Source: Nageia nagi (lineage: Eukaryota > Pinophyta). From it: a stretch of 64,000 nt of DNA. Below are positions 21,081 to 32,114 of the stretch, piece by piece. The notes under the pieces are model-generated. The model was not told where the DNA came from, did not search any database, and saw only the letters and a program-made list of their open reading frames with translations. Made by a program: the position numbers and the translations under genes. The stretch lies in NCBI GenBank assembly GCA_050084985.1, contig JBITNC010000002.1, positions 36,766,001 through 36,830,000 of the forward strand, given 5' to 3'. Position 1 is the first letter of the stretch, and every line of letters starts with the position of its first letter.

Positions 21081-22200
21081 TATTGCTTTTGAATATATCC
21101 AATGATGTGGTATTTGTTTGGATAATTTCCCTCCCATTTTTCCAACTTGAATATTCATCTTGAATATTTGTAACATAAGATTTTATAATATTGCGATAGA
21201 TATTTCATTATAGATGGTAGTATTTATATATAATAGTTTGTTGAGGATAGTAAGCATGTATATATTCTTCATCTAACAAATACAACACATGAGGTTCATA
21301 TACTAACAACCTTACACACAATACCTATTATGTAATAATTCCTAACACCCCCTTTAATAATAAATCTCTAGATTTTGTCATTACATCAAGATTTATTATT
21401 TTCAGTAGCAATGGGTTCACTGATATTCAAACCATCTCAATAATAATGGAATCATTTAAGTTCAATTTTCATATGGTAATGTCTAGAATTTTCCATCTTC
21501 ATTCTTCATGTGGTAATGATTTGGGCACTTACCATATTATCATGTGTGGTATTGTCTAGGCATATACCATCACATCCAATCAACAACAAAGGATAGTGAC
21601 AAACAAATTTATCCATAAAAATGATTGGAAATTATCATAACTAATAAATGATAGGGAACAACACATCCCACCATCACTACAAGATTCTAAAAACTTATAA
21701 AACTCCACCATACAATTTTTTGGAAACCTATAATCTATGTGTGAATAGGGACAAACACATCCACTCCCACTTATTAACATTCTTTCAATACTTAAAAAAT
21801 ATATTTCTCCTTACTATATTACTTTGAAGGGTATAGAATATTCTCTAAATAGATATTCTTCATCATCATTGGAAAATATAATTAATGGTAAACTAAAGAT
21901 CTCATTAAAATGCTCATCCTTGTAAGAGAAATAAAGGTAACCAAATCAAAATAAGTAGCTCATTTTCAAGAAGGAAATGATATTATTTATATCCAAACTC
22001 TTGAAATGTATTTCATGAATCACTGGCTCCCAAGCATTCTCAACATATTTTCTATTTCAAATGAGATCATAATACATAATAGATAAAGTCCACCTCAACA
22101 TAAATGCACTAGTTTGCAAGTCTAATAAAAATGTTGGATAAAATGGCACAAGTTTGCAATACACAAAATGATATCGGTCTGTAATACACATGTAAGTATA
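21081..22200. other. Unassigned segment
   Basis: No clear domain. A 66-codon minus frame at 21580-21780 (GSGCVCPYSHIDYRF) is not recognised. It may be remnant LINE or internal Gag sequence. Confidence 0.35.
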
Positions 22201-22895
22201 AAATAGTTGGTCCTCATTGAATTTACATTTGCAACCTCAACATGTATGTATGCAACCTTAAAAAATCATCCCTAGTTCAAATACCTTCATTGAATACTAC
22301 ATAATGTGCCTTCTCAAACTGTACCATGAACACATTAGGATAAAATATCTTCTGGTTATCATAGGTACACCAAATATTGAATGCCCTCACAAAATATTTC
22401 AACCATTGGATGCCCTGAAAGTCCTCACTTCACCTTAATCATATTCTCTTAACTTTGTATGTGCACTTTTGCAATAATATATGCATTAGATGACTTCCTA
22501 TTAAGTCAAAATTTTCCTTCTATGAGAAGAAGCCTTTATACCAATATTTTAGAACCAAGCTCTTTCTAGCAAGGAAAAAAGGGCCTAAGTCTAGAACTTT
22601 CTACATATATTCCTCACATTTGAATTTTAAAAGTAAAAATTCCTTTGGAAGAGCCACTAGCTCCACATTATCTCTTATGCACAATCTCTTGATCATCCAT
22701 CTTCTAATCACATCCAAACTAGGTCTTATTCACATAAATCTTTCGACCAAAGTTAACTTTTGTTGATCTTATTCTTAAGGAATGATACTCTTAGGGACCT
22801 TGATTTAAATTTTATTTTCATAAATAGTAGGCTCTAAATCAATCTCTATTTCCTACATAATTTTTTGTTGTTATTGAGCAACAACATTCACCCAT
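22201..22895 (-). pseudogene. LINE ORF1 fragment with DUF4283-like domain, cut by copia-1
   Basis: On the minus strand at about 22545-22760 one frame reads IRPSLDVIRRWMIKRLCIRD, then NVELVALPKEFLLLKFKCEE, then KVLDLGPFFLARKSLVLKYW. This is the DUF4283 pattern of plant L1-type LINE ORF1 proteins (PSL.IR.W..., VALP..F.L..F, GP, W). Two stops interrupt it. The frame continues upstream to 22895, where copia-1 enters, and resumes at 29155 with SNPKPLKEW. ORF1 proteins bind LINE RNA. No zinc knuckle found downstream. Confidence 0.65.
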
Positions 22896-23396
22896 TGAAG
22901 GAAAAATCACTAACACTCAATTCCTAAATGCCCAATATTATATGAAAGCTTACTAAATCAACAATACTCATAAGCTTAACAATCTCACAAATTGATACAA
23001 GATATAAAGCAGTTCCTTCAACTAGGAATACATCCACTAACTAAGATCTTTCTTTATTCATAAAGATAACTCTCTTATAAGATCTCTTTCTTTCTCTTCT
23101 AACACTAATCCTAGAGCATAATTTTGCTTTACTTTTTGGTGTGTGATCACAAGGAGAGGGCCTTCTATTTATAGGCCAAAAATTCCCCTTTAGATCACCC
23201 TTTTAACCATTGTACAAAGATATGACATGCATCATCCTTTTACCTAAGGGGCATGCTCATGAGAAGGAATGTAAAATAAGTTACATGATCATATTCACTT
23301 AAATACTTAAGGTATCTAGAGATACCATTAAGTATTAGTGAATTTATAAAAAAAAAAATTACAAAATCTTACAATAATGCATTATACATTCCAACA
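22896..23396 (-). repeat. copia-1 3' LTR
   Basis: On the minus strand TGTTGGAATG...TTCA. TATA box CTATAAATAGAAGG on the minus strand near 23162-23175. Preceded on the minus strand by the purine-rich GCATTAAAAGGGAG (23397-23410), the PPT. Confidence 0.9.
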
Positions 23397-24429
23397 CTCC
23401 CTTTTAATGCAATATTGGGATAGAGTGAAGAAGAAAGAAAAGAGAGTAAAAGAGTTCTTTTTCAATAGATACAAGTGTAGATGAGAACTTTTACATAATT
23501 ATGAAGTAAGTAAGATTTTAGTTTGAGACTCACTACTTTACCATTATAACAAATGGTTTACAATACAATCATTAACCATAACTAGTTTCAATGTACAAAA
23601 AGTAGTCATCCAACAGAAAGTTGACATGATGAGACTTCATGAGCTTGCACATCTAAAGAACTTGTAATCTCAAAAGAAATTCGTAAGATAGAGGTAACTC
23701 AAAAAATAAGATCAGTTACATGTAATATGTACACATTCATCTCAAAAAAGTTAAATAAAATAAATAATTCCATCAAAAGATTGATCAATGGTGCACTATA
23801 AGTCATCATGAATATGCTAAGCCAATACTCATAGTCACTTGTTGTATACAAAACATGTGTTGATTATCATAATAAAAAAGAGTATAACAAAATACACATA
23901 CTAGTTCCTCACATATGGATAACTGAATAGTGCCAAAAGACACATATGAATTCCTCACATATAGATAACTGAATAGTGTAAAAGATCCATTATATACACA
24001 TACGAGGTCCTACCTCATGGATAATTGAATAATTCTTTGATGGCCAATCAAATGATCAAAAATCATATAATAAGTTCCTCACATAGAGTGAACTTACCAC
24101 AAATGTGTACACCAAAATTAATACTACATAGCAAAAAATCCTTCTAGGGGTGAAGTTGTAATCACAAATATGAATTCAATATAAGAATTCAAACTTATCT
24201 CTCCCTTGAAGGAAACTTCACCAACTTGATAGAATCTTTAAGGTTACTAAACTAAGCTTTAGGATGGGGTTTGATGAACAAATCAATAAAATTCAGGGTA
24301 GATGGACAATACTCCAAGTGTATAATACCATATAAAATCTTTTCTCTAATGAAATGGGCTTAGATTTTCACATATTTTGTTCTCTGATAGAAAATATGAT
24401 TCTTAACCAAAGAAATAGTCAAATGATTA
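23397..24429. other. copia-1 3' untranslated interior
   Basis: About 1 kb between the RNase H remnant and the 3' LTR. It contains near-repeats of TAGTTCCTCACATATRGATAA (23905, 23950 and related copies). Equivalent segments occur in copia-2 (45.45-46.2 kb) and copia-3 (56.7-57.5 kb), so it is a family feature, not an insertion. Confidence 0.6.
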
Positions 24430-24640
24430 TCTAAAAAAAAAAGAGATGGACCAACTTGCTCATACCCAATTTCTTTCAAATGATTCCTAAGCCAAATAAC
24501 TTTTTAGATCGTAATAGACATGGCTTGGTATTTAAATTCTATGGTGGAAAGAGAAATAATAGGTTACTTCTTGGAAGCTTAAGATATAGCATCTAAACCA
24601 ATGCTAAACACATATGCAAAAGTTGATTTTCTATCATCTC
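24430..24640 (-). pseudogene. copia-1 RNase H, degenerate
   Basis: The minus strand reads SKK-x-PIISLSTIEFKYQAM then VIWLRNHLKEIGYEQ, the copia RNase H core in which S-T-x-E-x-E/K-Y marks the active-site region. A stop lies between ITI and KVIWL. It lies at the 3' end of the polyprotein. Confidence 0.8.
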
Positions 24641-24900
24641 TATCTTTTCCATAGTTAGAATTTAAGATCATTGAGAGAACAAATAAAAAAAACTTAGAAT
24701 ACTTGAGAGCAAGATCCTTTGTACTTGCAACATACCTTAAGATTTGCTTAACAACATTGAAATGCTCAACATATAGTTTCTACATAAATCATACCATTAG
24801 ATTCACTACAAAGGTAATATTTGGCATGGAAATAGTCAAATAAAGAAGATCACCAATTAATTACCTATAAGCTGTAGCATCTACCAACAAAGAGTTAGAG

Positions 24901-25800
24901 CTAAAAGATAGTGATTCTAAGAGAGAATGGGATCATAGTAAATTTGCATTCTACCATTTCAAATTTTTGCAAGATGTCTAATATATACTTGGATTGATTA
25001 AGATAAGTATAATATTTGTATTGGTATACTTGCATTCCAAGGTAGTAGTGTAATAGATCAAAATCAATCATTTTAAAAATTACCTTAAGTTTGAATATGC
25101 ACTCTTGAATGATCTCATCATTATTTTCAATTATTATAAGATCATCCACATAAAAAAAATCAAGATCACATTTTTTCCTTGATTGAGTACATAAAGATCA
25201 AAGTCAAAGAAGCACTTGGAAAATCTAATATTTGCAAAGTATCTTGAAATCTTTTTGTACCAAGCTCTAGGTGTTTGTTTAAATCCATACAATGACTTCT
25301 TTACCTTGTACATAAATGACTCTTTTTCTTTCATAATAAATCCTTCTAGTTGATTCATGTAGATTTTCACATCTAAGTCATCATTGAAAAATGCACTTTT
25401 GATATCAAGTTAAAAAACTTCTTATCTCTAAGATGTTGAAAGAGCAAGAATTATTCTAACAATAGGTATCTTTTCCATGGGAGAAGGTTTTCTTATAATC
25501 AACTCCATATTTTTGAGCCAAACCTTTATCCACTAACCTTGCTTTGTATTTTTTAATATCCCTAACTTAATTGAACTTGACTTGTAGATCCAGTTATTTC
25601 TAATCACATTCTTCTCATTAGAATAAGGAACCAAGTACCAAGTTTCATTTTTCATAAGCTCCTCATACTGTACTTTTATGGCTTCCATTTAGCACTCATG
25701 CTTTGAAGTTTCTTTAAATGATGAGAACTCATTTTTGTTATCAATTTTGAAAAATAAGGATTTGTTCAAGGTTACACTCCTTGTTATTTTTTATGTTAAA
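24901..25800 (-). pseudogene. copia-1 reverse transcriptase, degenerate
   Basis: Minus frames 25134-25370 (EGFIMKEKESFMYKVKKSLY, QTPRAWYKKI) and 24901-25149 (DDLIIIENNDEIIQECI, LLHYYLGMQVYQY) are consecutive parts of a copia RT, overlapping with a one-base frame change at the catalytic YVDD region, where FMWMIL/DDLII is split. The N-terminal part, 25400-25790, includes a decayed MKVEYEELMKNET-like block. Reverse transcriptase copies element RNA; this copy is inactive. Confidence 0.85.
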
Positions 25801-25841
25801 ATTTTTTTCTCCTAAGATGACTTATCTACATCAATATCCAA

Positions 25842-26515
25842 CTAGTTAGGTGCAACTAACGAATCATTTGGATCATCAAAATCTTCATTAGAAGTAGATT
25901 TCTCAAGAAGTTCATTGAAATTTACATTCTTTGATATGAACACTACTCTGTAGGATGGAGAGTAGAGCATGTAGCCTCTATGTTGAATATCATAACTCAT
26001 AAAGATGCATTTTTTAGCTCTTTTGTATAACTTTTTCTTTTTATAAAAAAATGCAGAAGAATGCTTCATAATCAAACACTTGAAGGTGAAAAATGTTAGA
26101 TTTTATTTTTTTTTAAACTTCAAAAGAAGTTTTACTCATAATTAATTTTATAAGACACCTATTCAAAGTTTAAATTGCAGTGCTCATGGATTCACCTCAT
26201 AAAAAATTAGGAAGATATTTCAACATGCATCTAGCCATCTCTATAATTATCTTATTTTTTTCTTTTGGTAACACCATTTTGTTGAAAAATCGTAAATTAG
26301 CTCTTGATTTTGTACTTAGTACAATAGATAATAAACTCATTATTGTTATACTCTCCCTCATTATCTTATCTCAACATATTGATTTGAGGTTAGTTTGATT
26401 TTAAATCAAGGCTTTGAAATCTTTAAACCTATCAAACATTTGATCTTTATGCTCAAGTAGATAACCAAATATCATCCTACTGAATTCATCGATGAAGTTG
26501 AAGACATAAGATGCT
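25842..26515 (-). pseudogene. copia-1 integrase, degenerate
   Basis: On the minus strand, about 26300-26515 holds FIDEFSRMIFGYLLEHKDQ-like sequence and DNEGEYNNNEF (catalytic region DNxGE). The frame 25842-26075 is the C-terminal part (RAKKCIFMSYDIQHRGYM, SPSYRVVFISKNVNFNE). Stops and shifts separate them. It matches copia-2 47.7-48.5 kb and copia-3 59.2-59.9 kb. Confidence 0.8.
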
Positions 26516-27956
26516 CTTATAAGTGACTTAGTTTAAAATAACCCATCAAATTTGAATGCACAAGTTGAAGAAGTTGAGTTACCCTTATAGCCTTATCTTT
26601 TTAAACCTTTGTTTATTTATTTTTTCTAGGATGCACTTCTCACATAGACCAATTGAAGGTGAAATTAAAAGAAAACCCTCCACAAGTTCTAAGTATTTCA
26701 TGATTTGAATACTTTTATGGTTGAAATTCCTTAGATATTGGTGTTAAAGATTATCTCTAGAGCAAATATTCGTAACAAGACACATCTTTGTTGAAACTTG
26801 ATCCATAATGTAAATATCATCTTTCACTTATCTTTTAACCAAAGTGGCAAGTTCCTTCATAATGCATCAAGAGTGAGTTGAACTCAAATGAATATCTTTT
26901 TTTTGCAACTTGAATTATAAAGAGAAGATTCATTTTGAATTTAAGAACATAAAGCACATTTTCAAGAACCTTTTCATGAATCAACACACCTTTAATCCTT
27001 TGGACTTCAAGAATTGAATGATCACCTATCACAACTGTATCTTTTTTATACTTACAAATTTTTTTAAATTTATCATTTTCAAAACATAAATGATTAGTGC
27101 ATCCAGAGTCAACAATCCAATCAATTGAGAAGGAGAGAGTCGTGGACTAAAGACTAGCAAAAAATCTAACCTTTATATTCTACTTCCCTTTGAAGTTCTT
27201 TAGATTTCCATTTCCTTTATTCTTTTATTCTCTTTTCTTTTTTAAGTAATCAAATTCTTTATGACCATAGCCATTATAAAAGTTATAATTTTCATCAAAT
27301 TTTACCTTGGAATTTAGTTTACTTACCTTACCATTTCCATCTCTTTGCTTGTAGTAGTAGTAGTTGCCCTTTTTTTCAAACTTTTTAGAAAAAAAATGAT
27401 AAGATTTCTTTTGATGATTGAACTTATTCTTAAAATAAATTTTAGTTTCTTCTAAAGCAATGATATTTTTTTTTGAAAAAAAGATCAACACCTTTTTGTT
27501 AAGAGTTTTCTCATTTTTTCAAAAGGAACCTATAAAGGTTCTCGAGAGAGAAGACTTTTTCATCATCATCAATTCTAGTCTCTATAACTATCATAAAATT
27601 ATTGAACTTCAAAAAAAAACTTTGAAAAATGATGAAGACCATGAACTCATCATTGATGCAATTGCATCCACAACCAACAAGTTAGATCCTAAAGTTAATG
27701 ATTTTATTCAAGTAAATGATAACATTTTCATCTTCCTCTTGATGAGATTCAAATAACTTTTGGAGAATAGTGAATCTTCTTGAAAATTTAGATCCTAAGT
27801 AAATTTTTTTATGTCTATCCCAAACTTCCTTCACTAAGGTTGAAGAAAAAATCATAAGAAGCATTTCATCTGACACTATACAGAAAATCATGGAGGTTAC
27901 CAACTCATTCTTCATGTTGTATGCCTCAAGTACCTTCTCATATATAGAAGCAACTA
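26516..27956 (-). pseudogene. copia-1 Gag, protease and pre-integrase region, degenerate
   Basis: Minus frames 27682-27915 (EVWDRHKKIYLGSKFSRRFT, ESHQEEDENVIIYLNKII) give the Gag core. 27225-27491 gives the basic Gag C-terminus with YGHKEFDYLKKKRE in place of an intact zinc knuckle. About 27060-27130 gives the protease active-site area. 26835-27032 gives GDHSILEVQRIKGVLIHEKV and VLYVLKFKMNLL, the following protease segment. Several frameshifts. Confidence 0.75.
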
Positions 27957-28062
27957 GGTTTTTATTAACTATCTGCCATAGTTTTTTTGCCTACAATTCA
28001 GATTTCAGTGGTTTTTATTAACTATCTGCCATAGTTTTTTTGCCTACAATTCAGATTTCAGT
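27957..28062. repeat. Exact 53-bp tandem duplication in copia-1 Gag
   Basis: Bases 27957-28009 and 28010-28062 are identical, each starting GGTTTTTATTAACTATCTGC and ending GATTTCAGT, both with the same run of seven T. Copia-2 and copia-3 have a single copy of the equivalent Gag segment. Perfect identity inside an element whose LTRs differ by about 12% implies a later event. Confidence 0.95.
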
Positions 28063-28637
28063 CAGGCAGTCAGCGTTCGAAATGGACAAGCTGGCGCAGA
28101 CCCAGGGAAACAAAATAAAAAAATTGCAAGGCCATAGCCAACCTGAGTGTTGATGTGCAGGAGGGTGGATGCAACATTGCGCTGGAGATACAATGTGGTG
28201 GTAGAGATTCAACGCGGTGCAGCCATCAATAGAAGATGGGTTTTTACCCACACGGTGGTGGAGGATTCAGTGCTCAGGGGGACAAAAAAAAACTCGTTGT
28301 TTCAATGAGAGTCCTTTCTTTTATTGAACAATATATAGCTTCTAAAAAAAATATTGCAATTTTTTTTTTGTACTAATATTTTTAATTAAAAAAATAGTAA
28401 TATGCTAAGCAATTTTTTTTAAAAATTACAATTAACACAAGAAGTTAGTATTAAAAATACATCATATTACTATTTTAACCATATTTTACAAAAAGAATGA
28501 AGTAACACATAACACAAGATATGTTAGTATCATTAATGAAATAATCTAAAAAATGAAGGAGGTTATACCTTCTCTTGAGTTTACCTTACTAGTGTGAATA
28601 TGAACCTCCAAGATGTTAAACAAGAGCTAACACATCA
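28063..28637. other. copia-1 leader with GC-rich segment
   Basis: From 28063 to about 28310 the composition jumps to roughly half G+C (AGTCAGCGTTCGAAATGGAC, CGGTGGTGGAGG), then returns to AT-rich DNA with poly-T and poly-A runs. Copia-2 and copia-3 leaders also hold less AT-rich stretches, but they are far longer. Gag coding sequence therefore joins the leader abruptly here, as though the start of Gag had been deleted. Confidence 0.5.
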
Positions 28638-28650
28638 TGCTCTGATACCA
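28638..28650 (-). promoter_or_regulatory. copia-1 primer-binding site
   Basis: On the minus strand TGGTATCAGAGCA, complementary to the 3' end of initiator methionine tRNA, two bases from the 5' LTR end at 28653. This is the standard plant copia primer. Confidence 0.92.
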
Positions 28651-28652
28651 AA

Positions 28653-29154
28653 TGAAAGAAAAAGAACTAAACACTCAATTCTTAAATGTTTAAGATTATA
28701 TGAAAGTTCACTAAATCAACAATATTCATAAGGTTAACAATCTCACAAATTGACATAAGATATAAAATGGTTCCTTCAACTAGGAGTACATATACTAACT
28801 AAGATATTTCTTCATTCACATAAATAACTCTCTTATAAGACTTCTTTTTTTCTCTCGTAACACTAATCCTAAAGCATAACTTTGCTTCACTTTTTGATGT
28901 GTGATCACAAAGAGGGGGCCTTCTATTTATAGGCCAAAAATCCCCCCTTGGATCACCCTCTTAACCATTATACAAAGATATGACATGCATCACCCTTTTA
29001 CCCTAGGGGCATGCTCATGAGAAGGAGTGTAGAACAAGTTACATGTCCATATTCATTCAAATACTTAAGGTATCCAGGGATAACATTAAGTATTAGTCAA
29101 TTTACAAAGAAGGACATTACAAAACCTTACAATAATGCATTATACATTCCAACA
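28653..29154 (-). repeat. copia-1 5' LTR with promoter
   Basis: On the minus strand TGTTGGAATGTATAATGCAT...CA. A TATA box (CTATAAATAGAAGG) lies at about 28921-28934, conserved in every copia LTR here. Partner 22896-23396. Confidence 0.9.
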
Positions 29155-29460
29155 TCCATTCTTTCAAAGGTTTAGGGTTTGATCTTCTCCTAACCTTGTT
29201 CATCATGTTTTGAATATCATTTGAATATATTATAGTAAAATTGCAACTTTGTTAAGCTGTAATCTTCTTTGTAATAGCAAGCCCTCACTTCTACAAAAAT
29301 TCATCTGTGCTTCTATTATAGAATACTGGCACTCTTCTCTCTCTTTGTTTAGATCAATATTTATTATCAAAGTATGTATTCTTAATTAGTTTAATATGAT
29401 GTTTCATTCCTTACTCGTACCATTTTGAATGGTATAATATGATACTTTAATCCCTTGATT
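29155..29460 (-). pseudogene. 5' end of LINE ORF1 (upstream of copia-1) and LINE 3' tail junction
   Basis: The minus frame reads MMNKVRRRSNPKPLKEW at about 29160-29210 and then crosses the copia-1 insertion to continue as VNVVAQ at 22880-22895, the start of the DUF4283 ORF. Between 29290 and 29460 no motif is seen; this is probably where the 3' end of one LINE piece meets the 5' end of the next. Confidence 0.45.
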
Positions 29461-29935
29461 GGATACTGCCCATCTTGCTGCATTTTCCACATCTCAATAT
29501 CTTATGAGGGTATTTTCTAAGCCAATCATCTTCCTAAAAGAAAAATTTATTCCCTCTCTTGACCTCCCATATTATATTTCTTAAGATAATTATCCTAATA
29601 TCTATCAAACCATTTAAAAATATTAATCCATATTGTGGGTTCTCAATTCTTAATAGGGAGTTATGGTTTTCCAATTACTTTGCTCTATAATGTCTAAACC
29701 ATTTTCTATCCTTTTCTATTTTCATTTTCTATTCCAATTTGACCCTTAAAGCCTTACCCATTCTCTATATATTTCTTAATCCTAGGCCTCCTATATGTTT
29801 ATCTTTGCATACTTTATTTCAAGCAACAAGGGTCATTTTTTTTTCTCCTTTAAACATGTCCATAGAAATTTATTACATATTTGGTCTATTTTCTGATATA
29901 TTTATGTTGGCATTCTTTCTACCACTTTTTTGATT
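29461..29935 (-). pseudogene. LINE reverse transcriptase C-terminal (zf-RVT) fragment
   Basis: One minus frame from about 29855 to 29480 reads MTLVA-x-NKVCKDKHIGGLGLRN, then ENPQYGLIFLNGL, then WEVKRGNKFFF-x-EDDWL. This is the zinc-binding C-terminal region of plant L1-type LINE ORF2 proteins (HIGGLGLRN, then GN..FF.ED.WL). About five in-frame stops, no frameshift noticed. The polymerase core is absent. On its right it abuts gypsy Gag at about 29940, so it is a 5'-truncated insertion or a recombination remnant. Confidence 0.75.
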
Positions 29936-29944
29936 AGAGGTATG

Positions 29945-30280
29945 CTAATTTTTTTCTTGTCTCTTACTCTTCATCTCCATTACCTTGAGATATACCTCAT
30001 ATATACTTGTGAAATTGAAAAATGTTAGTTGTGTTATGAGATTATAGTGTAACACTCCCTAGTACTTTTTTAAAATTGGTGGGTCTTGCAGATTTATGTT
30101 CAAAACCATCGTTTACATTTTGAACTTAGTGGTATAATCTTGAATATTTTATCCTTATTTCTACCTTAAAAACTACCATCTCTCCTTTATCCTATCTTTG
30201 TAACCAACTAGATAGAATTATGCTCTAAGTTCAGCCATAAATTAAGCCCATGTTTGTGTATGTGGTTATTGTATAAGAGA
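29945..30280 (-). pseudogene. gypsy-2 Gag core, degenerate
   Basis: The minus strand reads MAELRA-x-FYLVGYKDRIKE, NIQDYTTKFKM, INLQDPPILKKY and GVLHYNLITQL, the retrotransposon Gag domain of plant Ty3/gypsy elements (W..M...L...F.P..Y, Q.YT..F, D......Y..GL). Several stops. Its zinc knuckle is far away at 19.4 kb because LINE pieces and copia-1 inserted in between. Confidence 0.75.
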
Positions 30281-30797
30281 AAAACCAACAATATATGCTT
30301 TTTACCATGTGAGCGAATGACTTCCAAGTTTAAATCCAGAAAAAAATACTTTTTAGATATTTGTACAATGCTTGGTACTAAATGAACTTTTAGTTACTTC
30401 AATCATCCATCCAACATTTTGAGATCCAACTCTCCATTATAGATTGGTATATCTAACTTCACCTTAATCTTAAATGGGTTTGCTACCAAAGGCACTAAAT
30501 CATATGTAGAATCTCCTTATTTATCTTCCAAAAGAATCTTGGGCTCCTCATTTCTAAGTTGAATCAATTTGCCTTGCAACATTTCTGTCATCTTGATGAG
30601 TTGTGTGAGAGTGTCATCCATATTGAGAAATTTACCAATAAATTACTTATTAGATTATTTTTCTTCAACCATTGAAGATATTCTTAGCCTTATCTTAAGT
30701 TTTAGCTCCTATAGAATCAATTATCCTTATTAAGACCTTCTACCTTGTATACACATACATTAAGAAGGAAATTTCTATGATATCACTTGATCTATAA
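30281..30797. other. gypsy-2 Gag N-terminus and leader
   Basis: Decayed. About 30580-30640 could encode on the minus strand a leucine-rich stretch typical before Gag. About 12 bases from the LTR end lies a possible PBS remnant (minus TGATATCATAG, matching TGGTATCAGAG at 9 of 11). Confidence 0.4.
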
Positions 30798-31911
30798 TGA
30801 AAGCCCACTATGACTATTTTCAATAATTACAAATTTTAGAATTGAAGGAAGTTTGTAATCTTAATGCAAATGCTACTAACTATTGAGAATAAAAGTAAAA
30901 TTAGCAAAGCATTCATACAAAATATGACAATAAGTGGAAAAATCTCATTATGAGGAAAAATCCATCTTCAAAGAGATCATGTAAGCTTTATAAATGATTT
31001 AAATAGAGTTACAACCTTGAACGGGTTACAATATATTGCTATTATAATATAGAACTAATACAACTCAAAAATATTTTCAAATAATATGCAATAATCCTCC
31101 ATAATTACTGTTCTTTGCAATTATCTTCAAACTCCCTTATTCCCTCTTCATTACCCTCAAAATGAGGTGCAAATTCGTATTTATAATTATTCAACAATGA
31201 CTCTTACTATTCCACCCACCCAATCCCTTCAACTTCATGTGACTTTGAGATTCCCTCCAACTTTTGGTCTTTTACTATCCTTTTAGCTTTCTCTACCTTT
31301 TGGTGATATGATAATATTTTTAATGTTAGATAGTTGCAGTATGCCTCCATAAAGATGCATTAATATTGAATGGATGCAATACCATCAAACATATTTTACA
31401 TACCTCCAAATTAATGCATTGTTTCTAGAAAGATACAATATGCCTTCAAACAAATGCATTGTCATCTAAAAATGAAGTATACTTTTGGATGGATGCATTA
31501 CCATAAAATAGATGTAGTATATGTTTAGATGGATGCATTACCATAAAACAGATACAATATGATTTTAGATGAATGTGTTTTTCTTATCATATGATTGAAA
31601 TTTTATAATGGTTTCTAGAAAGTCATTGATTAAGAAAAATAGGTCACATGAACACTCATTTTAAAAGTATTTGTGTAAACTTTCTAATGGTGTATCATTT
31701 ACTTTAATTAGGAACATGTAGGAGAAGTTATATCCTTTAGAAGATGATTGATGTGTTATGATAGGTTTAAATAACTATAAAATTTTGAGTTACCTTTTGA
31801 CAAAGTTTGATGGTACTAATAATAACCAAAAATGAAGTCATAACATAAAAATAACTCCACTGAGATGTTTACTAACTCAACATGATGATTAAAGTTTTAT
31901 TATTTTAAAAA
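30798..31911 (-). repeat. gypsy-2 5' LTR
   Basis: Partner of 6677-7752, with the same order of conserved blocks and a minisatellite at 31330-31575. The outer edge is blurred, near AAAATAATAAAACTTTAATC on the minus strand; no target duplication is evident. Confidence 0.6.
31330..31575. repeat. Diverged minisatellite in gypsy-2 5' LTR
   Basis: Approximate units containing GGATGCATTACCATAAAAYA and ATATG (31490-31560 has the two clearest copies), matching the array at 7222-7430. Confidence 0.6.
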
Positions 31912-32078
31912 ATAATTTCAAATCACATGAAATGGTTCTAAGATTACCTATTATAGGGTGTATGAAAAATTTTGATAAGAGTATAGTTTGATTATTGTTA
32001 ATCTAAACTAGGGTTAGGAAATTTGCCCTTATCATAACATTTGCATATCTAATGTTATTCCTTTGGATGAATGAATAA

Positions 32079-32114
32079 ACACACACACACACATGTGTGT
32101 GTGTGTGTGTGTGT
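32079..32114. repeat. (AC)n-(TG)n palindromic microsatellite
   Basis: An AC run switches at ATGT into a TG run of similar length, so the whole tract is self-complementary. It abuts the left terminal inverted repeat of the foldback element at 32113. A weaker version lies at 32391-32429 between the two foldback copies. Confidence 0.9.

Larger units (their letters stand above)
22896..29154 (-). mobile_element. copia-1: full-length Ty1/copia element, inactive
   Basis: 6,259 bp with LTRs of 501 bp (22896-23396) and 502 bp (28653-29154), about 88% identical by eye. The flanking pentamers are CCCAT (22891-22895) and TCCAT (29155-29159), a target duplication with one mismatch. PBS complement TGCTCTGATACCA sits at 28638-28650, next to the 5' LTR. 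Domain order on the minus strand is Gag, protease, integrase, RT, RNase H, all broken. It inserted into a LINE ORF1 lying within gypsy-2. Confidence 0.9.
6677..31911 (-). mobile_element. Ancient Ty3/gypsy element (gypsy-2), split by later insertions
   Basis: Two related sequences of about 1.1 kb (6677-7752 and 30798 to about 31911) flank, on the minus strand, gypsy Gag (about 29.96-30.27 kb), Gag zinc knuckle (19.4 kb), RT (18.0-18.5 kb), RNase H (17.5-17.7 kb) and integrase (15.9-17.2 kb), in the order expected for one element read right to left. Tat-1, LINE pieces and copia-1 interrupt it. LTR identity is about 75-78% by eye, older than the elements it hosts. No clean target duplication remains. 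Treating the flanking repeats as its LTRs is inference from order and orientation. Confidence 0.6.

Noticed and set aside
29739-29933. 64-codon plus frame as a membrane protein
   Set aside because: It is antisense to the LINE zf-RVT fragment, which reads in one minus frame with several conserved blocks.
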